DNA of 36,878 bases from an uncultured Spartobacteria bacterium (GCA_903929475.1 CAIYUV010000159.1:1-36878), one strand, 5' to 3'; positions 8,295 through 17,208 are shown, numbered from the stretch's first letter. A program made the numbers and translations. Notes: generated from the letters alone by a model not told the origin.

Positions 8295-9725
8295 CTACAG
8301 CGAGCCGCCGTTACCCTTTGGTCGCAAAAACATAAAGCGCACCCAAGAGGTTTGGATACCCCGTGCGGCGTAGTGTGGCCAATACCAGTTATTGAAGACG
8401 GAATGAGCCAGAAGCGGAGCCAGAACAAAAGCGCCCAAGCCCAATGAAGTGGTATGAATGAGTGTCAGCGAAATCAGGAAGGAAGCGAGGTTGCCGACGA
8501 CCGCCGGCCACAAAAACGGGATGCGGTTCTCGGTGGAAATCAGCGTTCCCCAGACACTGATTTGCATCTCCAGAAATGAGACTAAAACCAGCAAAGCCAG
8601 CCATGGCAAAGGAAGCAGTTGCTTGCCGCTGCCAAACCATTGCAGCAGTGGCGGGCCGCAAAGCAAGAGCATGGCGGCCATGGCAAAAAAAGTCGCGTAT
8701 TGAAGCCACATTCGCGGCCAAAGGGTGCGCTGGATCGCCGCGTAATCGTGCCGCGCTCGCTGCTGGCCGATGAGCGGCCATTTGACCTGAGTCCAGACGG
8801 ATGCCATGCCGACGATCACCCCCAAAAGCTGGTTGGATAGTCCATAGCGGGCATTTGCAGCCAAGCCCAGAACGCTCAGGCAGATGAGCGTGTTGGCATT
8901 GACTGTCATGTAGGCGGCCAGAGACAGCAGGCCCAGTCGCCAACTGTTGGGCCAAATGATCCGCAAGTTCTGCCAGACATGCGTCTTCGTCGGCGCAGGC
9001 TGGCTCCGTAGTCGCTGGAGACAGGTGCGCCGAGCGATGGCCTGCTGGATTAAACTGCCTACGAGGTCGCCCAATGGCAGGCTCATCAAACCAGCGCCGG
9101 CCAGCAGCAATCCGGCTGCGAGCACGAACCTCAGCACCGCAATCATAACCATGATGCGGGCCGAAGTGAGAACCTCATTCATGCCGCGCAGAAAGACAGC
9201 CGCCCATGAGGAATAAACATTCAGGATGGTGGCGATGACGGTGATGAGCCATGCCACCCGGGTCACGACAGGCGAGGGTGTGTCGTGAATGCGCAGTTCC
9301 ACAATATAGGTGCCCCAAGTGCCCAGAATCACGAGAACGATCAGTGACATGACCTGGTAAAGCGCGCGGGTGCTAAAGAACAACTGCCAGAGTAACCCGT
9401 AGTTGGGGCTGGCACCGGTGCCCTTGCTCACCCCGTGGGCCTGGATCGTTTCCGCACCACCCATAGCATAACTAACGAACCGCTGAATCGTGGGGCTGAA
9501 ACCGAAATCAATCACTGGTGCCAGAGCCACCTGACTCAGAAAAATATAGTAAATCCCCAACTCTTCAGCGGACAGTTTGAGCAGCACCAGCGGCAGCAGG
9601 AGAAGTCCTGTAGCCAGACGGAAGCCGTTGAAAAACCACGACCAGACAATGGTTGAACCATACAGCCGCTTGAGTAACGCGGACCATTGCCTATGGGAGG
9701 ATGGAAGTGACCATCGAGCAAACAT
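8295..9725 (-). CDS. Polysaccharide flippase, Wzx/MOP-type
   Basis: The 476-residue protein has about 12-14 membrane segments through its whole length. The N-terminal pattern (WFFNGFRLATGLLLLPLVLL, then LGIYYIFLSQVALAPVIDFGF) is typical of Wzx-like exporters of the MOP superfamily, which flip undecaprenyl-linked repeat units across the inner membrane. The C-terminal region has repeated small-residue helices and ends in a basic tail. I chose the ATG at 9725 (MFARWSLPSS) over the upstream 9776 frame opening because it gives a short basic head before the first helix. It is convergent with the Wzy-like gene and divergent from the sugar methyltransferase. The substrate would be the lipid-linked repeat unit made by this locus. 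Confidence 0.85.
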   Translation of the reverse strand: MFARWSLPSSHRQWSALLKRLYGSTIVWSWFFNGFRLATGLLLLPLVLLKLSAEELGIYYIFLSQVALAPVIDFGFSPTIQRFVSYAMGGAETIQAHGVSKGTGASPNYGLLWQLFFSTRALYQVMSLIVLVILGTWGTYIVELRIHDTPSPVVTRVAWLITVIATILNVYSSWAAVFLRGMNEVLTSARIMVMIAVLRFVLAAGLLLAGAGLMSLPLGDLVGSLIQQAIARRTCLQRLRSQPAPTKTHVWQNLRIIWPNSWRLGLLSLAAYMTVNANTLICLSVLGLAANARYGLSNQLLGVIVGMASVWTQVKWPLIGQQRARHDYAAIQRTLWPRMWLQYATFFAMAAMLLLCGPPLLQWFGSGKQLLPLPWLALLVLVSFLEMQISVWGTLISTENRIPFLWPAVVGNLASFLISLTLIHTTSLGLGAFVLAPLLAHSVFNNWYWPHYAARGIQTSWVRFMFLRPKGNGGSL

Positions 9726-9728
9726 TCG

Positions 9729-9745
9729 CACTGTGATACACAGTG
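9729..9745. promoter_or_regulatory. Perfect inverted repeat upstream of the flippase gene
   Basis: CACTGTG (9729-9735), ATA and CACAGTG (9739-9745) form a perfect 7-bp inverted repeat directly before the flippase ATG at 9725. It could bind a dimeric regulator or form a small hairpin that covers translation initiation. Nothing else supports either role. The rest of the divergent intergenic region to 9951 shows no other clear element. Confidence 0.25.
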
Positions 9746-9951
9746 GTAGAACCTTGCAAAGGTCAAACCCAAGCACGCCCTCCGGCCTCTTTCAGAAAAA
9801 CTCTTGTGCCCGCTCCGCTGCATTCGATACTACAAATCTTGAATCACTCACCCTCCGAACGCCCTTTTGCGCGCATTTTCATTTTAGAATCATTTTGAAA
9901 AAGTTTTTGGCCAGGAAGATCAGTCGTTTGGTTTTTAAGCATCCCGCGCTG

Positions 9952-11178
9952 ATGTTTCTGGCGCAAAATTTCGCGCTGCGGGCTGCTTCCCGTTTCCTGG
10001 ATTTTGGAAATACGTTTCGCCTCTTGAAGCGCCCGGAGTGGATGTCGGTGCCGAGGATCGATAAAATATTCCGTCTGGATTTCGAGATAGCGGCGGCGGG
10101 CACGGAAAGGGAATTTCCGCTGGCAAGGCGCATGATGGATTCCTACGCGCGCGCGCTTGCTGATGAGAAAGAAAACAGCGGCGTGGGGGATGGCACGATC
10201 TGGAACGTCCTTTCTAGCCAAAACTATAGACGAATGCACGAAACCGTCCTGTCCGGGGATCCGAAGACTGTGGCGGATTTTTTCTGTCGGGTGTTTCAAA
10301 GCGAAGCAGTGGATGGCTTCGCGATGGGGACATTGTATAATGATTCGCCTCACCGTTGGTGGCAGTGGGGAGCCGGAGTGGTCACATCCATCGTCAGTCT
10401 GGCGGAGGCGTGTGGTGTGCTTCGGGCTGAGTGTCCCGAACAAGGGCAGATCGGGTTCGCGCTAACCGGGGACGGACTGAAAGCCGTGCTTGAAAAATTG
10501 GATCGTCATTTCGGTTTCCGAATCGAATCGCCAAAGGTCGGTTCAACACGCGGGATATCCGTGGATGGCCGGTTCATTTCCCGGGAGACATGTTCCCAGA
10601 TACACACCGCCATGCGAATCCTACAGGCGTTTGATTCACACGCAGGCAGGAACACACCAATGGACATCGTCGAAATTGGCGGAGGCTATGGCGGCCTGTG
10701 CTACTGGCTGCTCAAGTTGTGCGGCAATCGCATTCGGCGCTACAGCATCGTTGATCTGCCCACGACATCTCTCATTCAAAGTTACTTCCTCGGTTCCACT
10801 CTCAACGAAGACATAGAATTGTATGGAACACGAAACGCTGGAGCCAGAGTGGCTCTGATTCCTCACTTTGCGCTGAACTCAATCCCTTCGCCCGTCAACA
10901 TCATGATCAATCAGGATTCGATGCCTGAAATGCCATCATCTGAGGTGACGCGCTATTTGGATTGGGGCGCACGAAACTTGGATGGAGTATTCGTAAGCGT
11001 GAATCAGGAAGCTTACTCCATTTTTAACGGAAGCCCGCAGTTGTTCGTCCCGGAGTTTGTCGCGTCCTTTCCAAGCTACCGCAGAATTTCCAGAAACACA
11101 GCGTGGGATCGCCGGGGATACGTCGAGGAGGTTTATGTCAATCAACCCGGTATATCTCATCCGCAAAATAACGTCTGA
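9952..11178 (+). CDS. Putative sugar O-methyltransferase
   Basis: The 408-residue product has an N-terminal helical half and a C-terminal SAM-binding domain with MDIVEIGGGYGGLCYW as motif I and SIVDLPTTSLIQSYFL after it. The preceding segment HRWWQWGAG and the later VNIMINQDSMPEM resemble the family annotated as putative sugar O-methyltransferases in exopolysaccharide clusters. It would add a methyl group to a hydroxyl of a sugar or lipid-linked glycan in the cytoplasm. The start is uncertain: the ATG at 9952 is used here, but an in-frame TTG at 9895 would add 19 basic and hydrophobic residues that look coding. It heads a plus-strand run toward the nucleotide-sugar cassette, 119 bp upstream of the dehydratase gene. 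Confidence 0.7.
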   Translation: MFLAQNFALRAASRFLDFGNTFRLLKRPEWMSVPRIDKIFRLDFEIAAAGTEREFPLARRMMDSYARALADEKENSGVGDGTIWNVLSSQNYRRMHETVLSGDPKTVADFFCRVFQSEAVDGFAMGTLYNDSPHRWWQWGAGVVTSIVSLAEACGVLRAECPEQGQIGFALTGDGLKAVLEKLDRHFGFRIESPKVGSTRGISVDGRFISRETCSQIHTAMRILQAFDSHAGRNTPMDIVEIGGGYGGLCYWLLKLCGNRIRRYSIVDLPTTSLIQSYFLGSTLNEDIELYGTRNAGARVALIPHFALNSIPSPVNIMINQDSMPEMPSSEVTRYLDWGARNLDGVFVSVNQEAYSIFNGSPQLFVPEFVASFPSYRRISRNTAWDRRGYVEEVYVNQPGISHPQNNV

Positions 11179-11297
11179 AGTTTGTGTTTATCCACCACGG
11201 ATCGCGAGACTCAAAAGAGATTGCCACGTTTCACTCGCTAGCTAGGGTGCCGCTCTCAAAAAACCAAGTCCATCGTGACGCGGAAAACTGAATCTCA

Positions 11298-12287
11298 ATG
11301 AAGAATCTTTCTGGCAAAGTGATCCTGATCACCGGTGGCACCGGTTCCTTTGGCAATCGCGTAGCGCGTCACTTGTTGAAACAAAAACCGGCGCAGATTC
11401 GCATTTATAGCCGCGACGAAAAGAAGCAGTGGGAAATGCAACGGGTCTTTCCACAGTTTCGTTTCATCATCGGAGATGTCCGCGACCCAGACCGGCTGGC
11501 GGAAGCTTTCCAAGGAGTTGATTATGCCTTTCATGCTGCCGCGCTGAAGCAGGTTCCCTCTTGCGAAAATTATCCATACGAGGCGGTGAAGACCAATGTC
11601 ATCGGCTCTCAAAACGTCTGCGCTGCTGCGATAGCCAATGGCGTGAAGTGTCTGGTCGCCCTGAGCACGGACAAGGCGGTGAAGCCCGTCAACGCCATGG
11701 GCATCAGCAAGGCGATGCTCGAAAAAATCGTCTGCAGCCAGAACCAGTTTGGCGGAAAAACCACCTTCTGCTGCGTGCGCTATGGCAACGTCATGGGCAG
11801 CCGGGGATCAGTTATTCCTTTGTTTCGCGACCAGATTCGTCAGGACGCTCCGTTGACATTGACGGTTCCCGATATGACGCGGTTCCTGATGACACTGGAT
11901 CAGTCTGTGGACTTGGTTCTCCACGCGATGACCCAATCGCGAGGCGGCGAGATTTTTGTCCGTAAGGCACCAGCCTGCACCGTTCAAGCGCTCGCGGAAG
12001 CGATGCGATTGAAATACAGCCCGCGCGGTGCGCGCCATCCGATCAAAGTGGTTGGCATTCGCCCCGGCGAAAAGCTGCACGAGGTTCTCGTCAACGAATA
12101 TGAGATGCAGCGGATTACCGAGCAGCCGAATTATTACACCGTTCATCCCGAGTATCGCCTGCCAAAAAAAGCTGCAGCCAAGCCCCTCGGCGCCGAATAC
12201 ACTTCTGCCAACACCAAGCAGCTGACCAGTTCGGCACAAATCGGCGAACTTCTGGACATGATGGGGCAGGTCGAGATGTATATCTGA
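11298..12287 (+). CDS. UDP-GlcNAc 4,6-dehydratase, inverting, CapE/WbjB-like
   Basis: This 329-residue extended SDR starts with GKVILITGGTGSFGNRVARHLL, an NAD(P)-binding motif. It has the family's HAAALKQVPSCE segment, then LSTDKAVKPVNAMGISKAMLE. In that segment the usual catalytic Tyr-x3-Lys is replaced by Met-x3-Lys, as described for CapE-type enzymes. Known members dehydrate and 5-epimerise UDP-GlcNAc to a 4-keto-6-deoxy-L-sugar on the way to UDP-L-FucNAc. RYGNVMGSRGSVIPLF and IRPGEKLHEVLV are also conserved. It is followed after 8 bp by a C-methyltransferase and then a reductase, so its product is probably modified by both. The exact sugar is inferred, not shown. Confidence 0.88.
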   Translation: MKNLSGKVILITGGTGSFGNRVARHLLKQKPAQIRIYSRDEKKQWEMQRVFPQFRFIIGDVRDPDRLAEAFQGVDYAFHAAALKQVPSCENYPYEAVKTNVIGSQNVCAAAIANGVKCLVALSTDKAVKPVNAMGISKAMLEKIVCSQNQFGGKTTFCCVRYGNVMGSRGSVIPLFRDQIRQDAPLTLTVPDMTRFLMTLDQSVDLVLHAMTQSRGGEIFVRKAPACTVQALAEAMRLKYSPRGARHPIKVVGIRPGEKLHEVLVNEYEMQRITEQPNYYTVHPEYRLPKKAAAKPLGAEYTSANTKQLTSSAQIGELLDMMGQVEMYI

Positions 12288-12295
12288 CCACTGCA

Positions 12296-13480
12296 ATGGG
12301 GCATACTTTGATCCACCAATGCCGCGGCTGTCTCTCGCCGGACTCCGACCACGAGACGGTGATGCGCATGGAGCCAATGCCGCTGGCTGGGATGTTTTGC
12401 AACACGCGGGATGAAGCAGTTCAAGCACCCGTCTTCCCACTGACATGGGTCCGTTGCAAGCACTGTGGATTGGTTCAGGTTTTGGAGGACATCCCCGACT
12501 CCGTCCTTTTCTCCGAGTATAACTATTCCTCTTCCAGTGTCGCGGGCCTTGTCCGGCATTTCGCCGGCTACGCGAACCTGCTTGGGGAGCGATATTCTCG
12601 CACGACACCTCTTCACTTTTTGGAAATCGGCTGCAACGACGGCGTGCTTCTGAATCAGTTACCTCCTGCCTGGCGCAGAACCGGTGTGGATCCCAGCGAC
12701 GTCGCAGCGCGAGGCGCGGAAGCTTCAAAATCCTACGACCTCTTAAACGCCCCCTTTTCCCCCGCTCTTGTGCGCGAAGCCGGACTGGAAGGCGCTGTGG
12801 ACGTTATCTCCGGTTCCAACTGTCTCGCCCACATTTCCAATCTCCACGAAGTGTTCTCCGGCGTGGCACTGGCATTGAAAACAGGCGGCGATTTCTGGCT
12901 TGAAGTCCACGATCTACACGCACTGTTGCGCGGCTGCCAGTGGGACACCATCTATCACGAACACAGGGCCGAGTGGAGCGAAGATGCCCTGCGCTGCTGT
13001 CTGGCTTTGCACGGGTTTGAGCCAGTCGAAACGCAACATATTCCCATGCATGGCGGCGCGCTTCGGAGTTTGTTCCGAAAGACCGATCAAAAACATTCCC
13101 TGCCGGACAAATCTCCGCAGTTGGAGCCGGCGATGGCTTCACTGCGTCATGCATACGAAAGACGCGCAGAAACCCCGGCTGTCCGGCGGCTTTTCGCATT
13201 GCAGGCACAAGGACATCGGATTGCCGCCTACGGCGCAGCCGGTCGCGCGAACGTCTATTTAAATCAGCTGCCGGAGCTTCACTTCGCATACATCGTGGAC
13301 GAATCGCCTCTGCGACTTGGCAAATTCATCCCCCGCGTCGGCACACCCGTCGTTCCCAAAAGCCATCTGGAAAACCAACCGGCGGATGCGTGCCTGATCA
13401 CAGCATGGAATTATCGCGACGACATCATCGCCAAAAACCCCGGACATCAGGGCGAGTGGCTGACCGCCTTTGAAGACTGA
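12296..13480 (+). CDS. Nucleotide-sugar C-methyltransferase (TylCIII/TcaB9-like)
   Basis: The 394-residue protein has the three parts of SAM-dependent sugar C-methyltransferases. An N-terminal zinc site is formed by Cys9, Cys12, Cys54 and Cys57. A SAM domain carries FLEIGCNDGVLL at about 108-119, and the Tyr-His-Glu-His motif at 220-223 matches the catalytic YxEH of TcaB9-type C-3-methyltransferases. A C-terminal Rossmann-like domain begins at GHRIAAYGAAGRAN. Known relatives methylate C-3 of NDP-4-keto sugars through an enolate, giving branched sugars. Its position between a 4,6-dehydratase and a reductase, with gaps of 8 bp and 1 bp, makes the dehydratase product the likely substrate. Whether it accepts a UDP-linked 2-acetamido sugar is unknown. 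Confidence 0.85.
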   Translation: MGHTLIHQCRGCLSPDSDHETVMRMEPMPLAGMFCNTRDEAVQAPVFPLTWVRCKHCGLVQVLEDIPDSVLFSEYNYSSSSVAGLVRHFAGYANLLGERYSRTTPLHFLEIGCNDGVLLNQLPPAWRRTGVDPSDVAARGAEASKSYDLLNAPFSPALVREAGLEGAVDVISGSNCLAHISNLHEVFSGVALALKTGGDFWLEVHDLHALLRGCQWDTIYHEHRAEWSEDALRCCLALHGFEPVETQHIPMHGGALRSLFRKTDQKHSLPDKSPQLEPAMASLRHAYERRAETPAVRRLFALQAQGHRIAAYGAAGRANVYLNQLPELHFAYIVDESPLRLGKFIPRVGTPVVPKSHLENQPADACLITAWNYRDDIIAKNPGHQGEWLTAFED

Positions 13481-13481
13481 T

Positions 13482-14300
13482 ATGCGCGTCTGCGTTCTCG
13501 GGCACCGCGGAATGTTGGGCCATGTGGTCGCTCGTTACCTGCGCGAACGCGGCTGCATTGTGACCACAGTGAGTTGCAAGTTTAGTGAGAATAATCCGGC
13601 CTTCCTTCGTGAAATCGAGACAGCCGCGCCCGAGTGGTGCATCAACTGCACGGGACTCAGAGCCGGCGCCACAGTGCCGAAGGATCGTCTTTTCGAAGTC
13701 AACGCACTGCTGCCGCAATTTTGTGCGCAGGCGCTTCGCGGACGCACGCGATTTTTTCAGGCGAGCACGGACGGCGTGTTTCGGCCCGACTCAAAAGATC
13801 GCACCGCTGGCGAAAAAGCCGATGCCACCGACGACTACGGCGTTTCAAAACGCATTGCGGAAGAAGCCGTCATCGGCAACGGCGGAATTGTTGTTCGTTG
13901 CTCAATCATCGGGCCGGAACTTGGCGAACCCCGGAGTCTGCTCGGCTGGTTTCTAAATCAAGCTGGCGAAGTGAACGGATACACGAACCATCTTTGGAAC
14001 GGCATCACCACGCTGGAGTGGGCGAAGGTCTGCTGGGAATTAATAAGAGGGAACAACGGCGTGGAAGGCATGGTGACTCAACCGGGAACATGGCCGCCCA
14101 TTTCCAAATACGAACTGCTGCGCCTCATCGAAAAAGTCTGGGGCCTGAAGGAAAAAGTCCACGCCGTGCAATCGCCGGAAACAATATCCCGGACGCTGAT
14201 TCCCACATCTCAGCGCCCTGCGCTCGAACAGCAATTGCAAGAATTGAGAACTTGGTATTCGTCAACTGCGCCACTGGGAAAGGCGGGCGAGTTACCTTGA
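13482..14300 (+). CDS. RmlD-like NAD(P)-dependent sugar reductase
   Basis: The 272-residue SDR begins MRVCVLGHRGMLGHVVARYL, which matches RmlD-type dTDP-4-keto-rhamnose reductases. It retains a Tyr-Gly-Val-Ser-Lys catalytic motif (YGVSKRIAEEAV) and a C-terminal substrate region (LWNGITTLEWAKV). It is expected to reduce the 4-keto group of the upstream nucleotide sugar. It lacks the cupin extension of CapF/WbjC. The ATG at 13482 sits 1 bp after the C-methyltransferase stop; a TTG at 13470 would overlap that gene and is less likely. Its 3' end overlaps the convergent glycosyltransferase gene by 9 bp. The exact keto-sugar substrate is not readable from the sequence. Confidence 0.82.
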   Translation: MRVCVLGHRGMLGHVVARYLRERGCIVTTVSCKFSENNPAFLREIETAAPEWCINCTGLRAGATVPKDRLFEVNALLPQFCAQALRGRTRFFQASTDGVFRPDSKDRTAGEKADATDDYGVSKRIAEEAVIGNGGIVVRCSIIGPELGEPRSLLGWFLNQAGEVNGYTNHLWNGITTLEWAKVCWELIRGNNGVEGMVTQPGTWPPISKYELLRLIEKVWGLKEKVHAVQSPETISRTLIPTSQRPALEQQLQELRTWYSSTAPLGKAGELP

Positions 14301-15266
14301 TGGCGAACCTTCGTTCGTCGGTTCGCCCACGGGTTGCGCAGCCGGAACCACACCGCGAGCCAGCGCCCACACTTCCGCATCCGTCCGTGTCCAGAGTGGC
14401 TTCATTTCGCGGCGACGTTTCAGGGCCTGCGGCAGCTTACAAAGAGCGGTCCACAGACCACGAAAATAGTTCGTATCCCACCGCAATGCCCGCCAGGGGA
14501 TAAGAAAAAATATCCAGACAATGTGTTGAACGATCAGCGCGCGGTCGGTGATATTTTTCCAAAAGAAAAGGTAGGCGTTGCGACTGCACACGGCTGTGTT
14601 TTTTGGATTATGCTGAATGGTCGCAGCGTGTCGGTGATACATGATGCTCCGTGGCTCAAGCAGCAATCGGAAGCCTCGCTTCCAGGCCACATACGAAAGA
14701 TCCGTGTCCTCCCAGTAAAACGGCCAGTAGATGTCGTCAAAGCCCCCGAGCGCGACGAATTTTTCCCGATCAAACACGGTGCATCCGCCGCCGGCATCAA
14801 TGGTCGGCCCCGCCTCATTGGTCTGGGTAAACGTGGCACGAAACAGCCCGCGATGTAATTCCCCAAGCGTGCGACTGCGCGTGATCTCCGTGCCTTCCGC
14901 GTCCATCAAAGTTGCGGAAACGGCAAATACATCCGGTGCGGAAAAATGGGGCAGCAAGAGGGAAAAACTGTCATCGCACACACGGATGTCGTTGTTGAGG
15001 AGCACCACGTATTTGTGCCGGATGCGCTGGCAGAGTTCGTTGTAGGAAAACAAAATGCGGTTGCTCGGGGCAACCTCCACAATGACTTCGGGGTAGTTTT
15101 TTTTCAGGAACTCGACGCTGCCATCCGTGCTCAAATTATCGAGCACGATGACATCACATCCACCCTCGACCTTCTGCGCGGCAGAGACGACGGAAGAGAG
15201 ATTCTCCTCCAGCAGATGACGGCCATTATAATTCAGAACCACAGCCGCGCAGATCGGGTCGGCCAT
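14292..15266 (-). CDS. Family 2 glycosyltransferase, rhamnosyltransferase-like
   Basis: The 324-residue protein opens with AAVVLNYNGRHLLEENLSSV and has VIVLDNLSTDGSVEFL, the two N-terminal signatures of GT2 enzymes. A metal-site NND occurs at 91-93 (VVLLNNDIRV), and the acceptor/base region is GGFDDIYWPFYWEDTDL with Glu186-Asp187. A short hydrophobic segment near 243-262 and a basic tail suggest peripheral membrane contact. It resembles WbbL/rhamnosyltransferase-type enzymes, but donor identity is not certain. It stands alone on the minus strand, convergent with the RmlD-like reductase and divergent from the methyltransferase at 15509. Confidence 0.85.
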   Translation of the reverse strand: MADPICAAVVLNYNGRHLLEENLSSVVSAAQKVEGGCDVIVLDNLSTDGSVEFLKKNYPEVIVEVAPSNRILFSYNELCQRIRHKYVVLLNNDIRVCDDSFSLLLPHFSAPDVFAVSATLMDAEGTEITRSRTLGELHRGLFRATFTQTNEAGPTIDAGGGCTVFDREKFVALGGFDDIYWPFYWEDTDLSYVAWKRGFRLLLEPRSIMYHRHAATIQHNPKNTAVCSRNAYLFFWKNITDRALIVQHIVWIFFLIPWRALRWDTNYFRGLWTALCKLPQALKRRREMKPLWTRTDAEVWALARGVVPAAQPVGEPTNEGSPSR

Positions 15267-15508
15267 AGTCTAAAAATTTCCGGGGTAATACACGGAGCAC
15301 GTGAGCAGGTAAGCTGCCGCTTTGACTGTGATTTGGCACCTGCCGAGGTTCATGCGATGGATGCTATTTTGGACAAATGTGGTGTCAAGGTTAGCTCGGT
15401 TGCAGTCTTGGAGCGTAGCGCTCAAGCACATTCGACCATCTTTCCCCGTAGCGATCCGCAGAAGAAAATCCTAGTCACTCGCAAATCACTCATTACTAAC
15501 TCACCCGT
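15267..15508. other. Divergent intergenic region
   Basis: These 242 bases separate the divergent glycosyltransferase (minus) and methyltransferase (plus) genes and must hold both promoters if each is transcribed separately. TTGACT occurs near 15334 without a matching -10 box at normal spacing. No coding frame or strong hairpin is evident. Confidence 0.3.
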
Positions 15509-16228
15509 ATGCAAGCCGTCATCGAAGGACAATTGTCTGGCGAAGAACGCCGACTTCTCAGCGAAGCTATCCTCCACAGCAATCCGAAACCTGAAACCGT
15601 CATCGAAGTCGGAACTTGGCTTGGTGGCGGCAGCACCCTGCACATTCTCCAAGCACTGCAACAGAACGGCTGCGGTCACCTCTGGGGCATAGAAGCAGAT
15701 CACGGAATCTATGAGCGAATGCTCGCCAACATACAAAAAGCCGTGCCCGAAGCGGCCGCACGTTTCACTCCGCTTTTTGGTTTATCCGACCAAGTCATCC
15801 CCAAATGGATCGCGGAAAAAGGGACGGGCCTCCGAGTGGATTTTGCGTTCCTTGATGGCGGGGATAACCCCAACGAACAAATCCTCGAATTTCAACAACT
15901 CGATCCCCATATCCCCATCGGCGGTCAACTCATGGCCCACGATGCCCGAGTGCGAAAAGGCAAATACTTCGTTCCCTACCTCGCGCTCCTCGACCATTGG
16001 CGCAGCCAAGTCCATAACAGTAGCGAAGTCGGCCTGCTAACTGCCACCAAGATTGCCGAAAGCCCTTCCGACGAAAGCCTCGCCGCCGCATCCGCCGCGC
16101 TCCGGCGGCTGCGGCGCCAGCCCTCGGAGCTTCTGGCACCCCTACTCCCCAGTAAACTCAAGGGCTTCATCTTGAAAATGCTCCCGCGCCGTTGGTTTCA
16201 GGCGCTCATGGGTGGTCATCGTTCTTAA
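15509..16228 (+). CDS. Class I SAM-dependent methyltransferase (Methyltransf_24-like)
   Basis: The 239-residue protein has VIEVGTWLGGGST at 31-43 as SAM motif I, GIEAD as motif II and FAFLDGGDNPNEQILEF as the motif IV region. This pattern is found in CmcI/RmtB-like and Methyltransf_24 proteins, many of which are O-methyltransferases in glycan or antibiotic clusters. The C-terminal 50 residues are basic with a hydrophobic patch. It opens a plus-strand run of five genes. The acceptor is unknown; I infer a sugar hydroxyl because every neighbour acts on glycans. The start ATG at 15509 leads directly into the first helix and no upstream alternative fits better. Confidence 0.7.
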   Translation: MQAVIEGQLSGEERRLLSEAILHSNPKPETVIEVGTWLGGGSTLHILQALQQNGCGHLWGIEADHGIYERMLANIQKAVPEAAARFTPLFGLSDQVIPKWIAEKGTGLRVDFAFLDGGDNPNEQILEFQQLDPHIPIGGQLMAHDARVRKGKYFVPYLALLDHWRSQVHNSSEVGLLTATKIAESPSDESLAAASAALRRLRRQPSELLAPLLPSKLKGFILKMLPRRWFQALMGGHRS

Positions 16229-16278
16229 AAACCTGCGACATAGATCGCCCAAACCCTCAATCAGACGCCACCGCTTTT

Positions 16279-17208
16279 GTGTTCACAGCAGTCCAAAAAA
16301 TCCAACTCACCCTCCCGTGCGCACGGCAGCGACTGCTCCCACGCCGCCACCTCATCGCAGGGCCTTACACCGGTGAGTTTGGCTACGAACTCATGCAGTG
16401 GCAGGGCTATGTCCGCGCGCGGCGCTCCGCCTACGAAAGCGTCCATGTCCTCACGTATCCGGGCCGCGACTATCTCTACGAAGGCTGCACTGTCCACCAT
16501 CACGATGTGGAACTCCGCACCGCCGGCTACAATTACGGCAGTATGCCCCGCGCGGAAAAAATCGCGATGGCCCATCGGCTCGCTGAAAAAATCGGGCTCG
16601 AAAACTACGACATCTTTGAGACCTCGCTGATCTGCACACGCTACCACAAAATGCTTTTCTGGCGGCGGGACTTCCGCCTTTTTCAAGAGCTTCCACGCCC
16701 GGGCGGCTTCCGCGATGTTGCATTTCACTTCCGCGCCATCAACAAAACCGGTCCCGACAAAAGTCGCAACTACCACCCCGACCTCGTCCACGAACTCGTG
16801 GAAAAATGCCGCGCTGCAGGACTGCGGTTGCTCTGCATTGGCCACCCGAATTACTCGCTGTGCCCCGACGGCGTCGAAGACTGCCGCAGCGTGGATCTCC
16901 GCGAAACCATCTCCGCGCTTTGTTCGGTGCGACTTCTCGCAGGCGAATTGAGCGGCCCGTTTCACCTCGCGAATTTGTGCGGCCTCCCCACCGCATTTTT
17001 TGCAGACGGCGAGTGGCGCATCGAAAATTGCCGCGGCTGGAACCCCTTCCGTGTCCCGCTCTACGTCATCGCCAACGACACCATGCAGCCGCCCGCTGAA
17101 TTGGTATTCACCAAACTCCGCGAATCCCTCGCCGACCTCGCGCAACGCACCGACGGCTTCCAGCGCCCGCCTTACACACTCCCCGCACAACGCATCTCGT
17201 GGGTATGA
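16279..17208 (+). CDS. Unrecognised protein with GEFGYEL motif, possible glycosyltransferase
   Basis: I do not recognise this family with confidence. The 309-residue reading from GTG 16279 contains AGPYTGEFGYELMQWQGYVR near the N-terminus, a Tyr/His-rich middle, DVAFHFRAINKTGPDKSRNY, and near the end LAGELSGPFHLANLCGLPTAFF. The last segment resembles the donor-binding region of GT-B enzymes such as GT9, where a conserved Ser/Gly-Pro and the next helix contact the nucleotide. A GT-B-like transferase is therefore a reasonable guess. The start is ambiguous: a TTG at 16192 overlaps the previous gene, and no in-frame ATG precedes the conserved motif. Its TGA overlaps the next ATG (ATGA), so it is translationally coupled to the GT4 gene. 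Confidence 0.6.
   Translation: MFTAVQKIQLTLPCARQRLLPRRHLIAGPYTGEFGYELMQWQGYVRARRSAYESVHVLTYPGRDYLYEGCTVHHHDVELRTAGYNYGSMPRAEKIAMAHRLAEKIGLENYDIFETSLICTRYHKMLFWRRDFRLFQELPRPGGFRDVAFHFRAINKTGPDKSRNYHPDLVHELVEKCRAAGLRLLCIGHPNYSLCPDGVEDCRSVDLRETISALCSVRLLAGELSGPFHLANLCGLPTAFFADGEWRIENCRGWNPFRVPLYVIANDTMQPPAELVFTKLRESLADLAQRTDGFQRPPYTLPAQRISWV

Noticed and set aside
8282-8303. TCGCTG/CAGCGA hairpin between the convergent polymerase-like and flippase genes
   Set aside because: The 6-bp stem has a 10-base loop, overlaps the flippase stop and lacks a T-run; too weak to call a terminator.
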